NCBI GenBank assembly: GCA_015487455.1
Contig: WFPR01000258.1
Coordinates: forward strand, 1 to 6,618
Direction of reading: 5' to 3'
DNA: 6,618 nt
Source: Candidatus Bipolaricaulota bacterium
GTDB taxonomy: Bacteria; Bipolaricaulota; Bipolaricaulia; RBG-16-55-9
Of this stretch, positions 5,660 through 6,618 are shown piece by piece; within the stretch, counting starts at the first letter, position 1, and the number at the start of each line of letters is the position of its first letter. Both the position numbers and the translations under genes were made by a program. The notes below the pieces were generated by a model. That model was not told the DNA's origin and searched no databases. It saw only the letters and a program-made list of their open reading frames with translations.

Positions 5660-6144
5660 GTGTGCTTGTCGGCCACGGTCGAGGCCGCGTAGGCGTCGGG
5701 CTTGGTCTTGACCGCGAAGCCCGAGCCGACGATCATCCCCACCACCTCGTCGATCAGCTCGCGGGTGGGGCCTCGGGTGCCCACGTCCACGTGAATCTCC
5801 AGGTCGTAGTCGAGGGGGGTGCGGGCCTCGAGCTCCTCCATGAGGGCCTTGGCCAGCTCGAAGGAGAGCGTCGCCTCCCTGTAGATCTTCTGGCGCAGCG
5901 AGTTGACGCGGGGCTCGCTGACCCGCCGCCAGAAGTAGCGGCCCCCCTTGCCCACCTTGTGCAGGATGATCGCGGTCACGAAGTCCATCCCGCCGAAGCC
6001 CGAATGGGAGTCCGTCCCGACGACGATCTGGTAGCGCTCGTCGGGGGCGGCCTCCATCTCGGCCACGATCTCCTCGACGACCTCCTCGAAGGCCATCGGC
6101 CCCTTGGTCGGGCTGTAGAAGCGCTCGTGCCGCTCAATGCCCAT
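5656..6144 (-). CDS. YkuK/DUF458-family ribonuclease H-like protein
   Basis: The 162-residue product matches the DUF458 (RNaseH_like, YkuK) pattern along its full length: FYSPTKGPMAFEEVVEEI (9-26), VVGTDSHSG (41-49), FVTAIILHKVGKGGRYFWRR (55-74), EIHVDVGTRGPTRELIDEVVG (116-136) and KPDAYAASTVAD (148-159). Conserved acidic residues D45, E90, D120 and D159 are plausible RNase H-fold metal ligands, so nuclease activity is possible. The cellular role and substrate of the family are not established. The ATG at 6144 has no SD and lies nine bases after a TATAAT box, suggesting a nearly leaderless mRNA. It starts 21 bp after the FG-GAP gene and its TGA overlaps the GTG of the coiled-coil gene, so the latter two are very likely co-transcribed. 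Confidence 0.88.
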   Translation of the reverse strand: MGIERHERFYSPTKGPMAFEEVVEEIVAEMEAAPDERYQIVVGTDSHSGFGGMDFVTAIILHKVGKGGRYFWRRVSEPRVNSLRQKIYREATLSFELAKALMEELEARTPLDYDLEIHVDVGTRGPTRELIDEVVGMIVGSGFAVKTKPDAYAASTVADKHT

Positions 6145-6153
6145 GACGACGGC

Positions 6154-6183
6154 ATTATAACGGCCTCACAGCTCGTTCAGCAA
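6154..6183 (-). promoter_or_regulatory. Promoter of the YkuK-like gene, giving a near-leaderless mRNA
   Basis: On the minus strand a perfect TATAAT (6159-6154) lies nine bases before the ATG at 6144. TTGCTG (6183-6178), 18 bp upstream and inside the end of the FG-GAP gene, is a partial -35 box. Transcription would begin near 6147, two to five bases before the start codon. The absence of any SD agrees with leaderless initiation. Confidence 0.65.
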
Positions 6184-6618
6184 CAGGGAAACGCTGTCGG
6201 AGTCGAAGCGGACCACGACCAAATCGGGGAAGCCGCTGCCGTCGAGGTCTTCAGCGAGGAGCGCGACCGGCTGGCCCGCCACGGGCAGCTCGCGCCCCCG
6301 ATCGTCGGGGAAGCGCCCCCGGCCGTCGCCCAGCCGCACCGTCACGACCTCCCCGCCCGCGCCTCCGCCGCCCGCGACGGCCAAATCTAGAGCTCCGTCG
6401 CCGTCGAAGTCGCCGAGGGCCGCCCCCTGCGCCCCGCTCTCGCTCGGGGGGCCGAGCCGGACGCGCTCGCCGGGCGCCAGCGCGGGGCGCCCCCGGCCCC
6501 GGCGGACGCCCTCGTTGAGCAGCACCGTCAGCCAAGGGCTCCGCGCGTTGGCGACGACCAGATCTGGAAAGCCGTCGCCGTTGAGGTCCCCCGCTCGCAC
6601 GTCCACGGGGCCGAGGCC
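6166..6618 (-). CDS. FG-GAP/VCBS repeat protein (3' part only)
   Basis: The reading frame is open to the right edge of the window, so only the last 150 residues are seen; the GTG at 6606 is internal, not a convincing start. Three FG-GAP/VCBS beta-propeller blades are visible, each with a calcium-binding type loop: DLNGDGFPD (11-19), DFDGDGALD (70-78) and DLDGSGFPD (124-132), each followed by a strand such as LVVAN, LAVAG or LVVVR. The loops recur every 54-59 residues, normal for this repeat. The family is usually secreted or on the cell surface and takes part in adhesion or carbohydrate or ligand binding; the signal peptide would be outside the window. The last blade has S in place of the second D. 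The gene ends in TGA. Confidence 0.88.
   Translation of the reverse strand, partial: GLGPVDVRAGDLNGDGFPDLVVANARSPWLTVLLNEGVRRGRGRPALAPGERVRLGPPSESGAQGAALGDFDGDGALDLAVAGGGGAGGEVVTVRLGDGRGRFPDDRGRELPVAGQPVALLAEDLDGSGFPDLVVVRFDSDSVSLLLNEL

Overview
The window is visibly GC-rich bacterial DNA. It has standard stop codons, several GTG/TTG starts and strong Shine-Dalgarno (SD) sites on some genes. The lineage cannot be fixed from the sequence. RF2 with a programmed frameshift, RsmI, a YkuK/DUF458 protein and a Tat-type solute-binding protein together suit a free-living bacterium, possibly from a poorly sampled or thermophilic group; that last point is a guess. Every gene except rsmI lies on the minus strand, so the minus-strand genes are transcribed from high to low coordinates.

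Transport and regulation module (1-2933, minus). A FadR-type GntR/FCD regulator (2137-2847) comes first, followed by a family 5 solute-binding protein with a twin-arginine signal (202-1992), then the first 15 codons of a DppB-type permease (1-45). The regulator has a near-consensus sigma-70 promoter (TTGACA, 18 bp, TAGAAT). An 11-bp FadR-like operator, TGGTCTGACCT, sits just upstream of its -35 box. No convincing separate promoter was seen before the binding-protein gene, so the three genes are plausibly one autoregulated peptide/opine/carboxylate-type uptake operon. A 16-bp-stem hairpin lies between the binding-protein and permease genes and may set their relative mRNA levels.

Translation module (2977-4891). 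prfB (release factor 2) is encoded in two overlapping frames joined by the classic autoregulatory CTT TGA C +1 frameshift site. It is divergent, across 48 bp, from rsmI, the 16S rRNA C1402 2'-O-methyltransferase. Both products act on ribosome decoding or termination fidelity.

Uncharacterised module (4913-6618, minus). The 3' part of an FG-GAP/VCBS beta-propeller protein runs in from the right edge. It is followed by a YkuK-family RNase H-like protein, apparently made from a nearly leaderless mRNA with a TATAAT box nine bases before its ATG. This gene overlaps by 4 bp (GTGA) a 248-residue coiled-coil protein. The coiled coil is built almost entirely from 18- and 7-residue modules arranged in a regular higher-order pattern. 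This YkuK/coiled-coil pair is the best candidate here for something undescribed.
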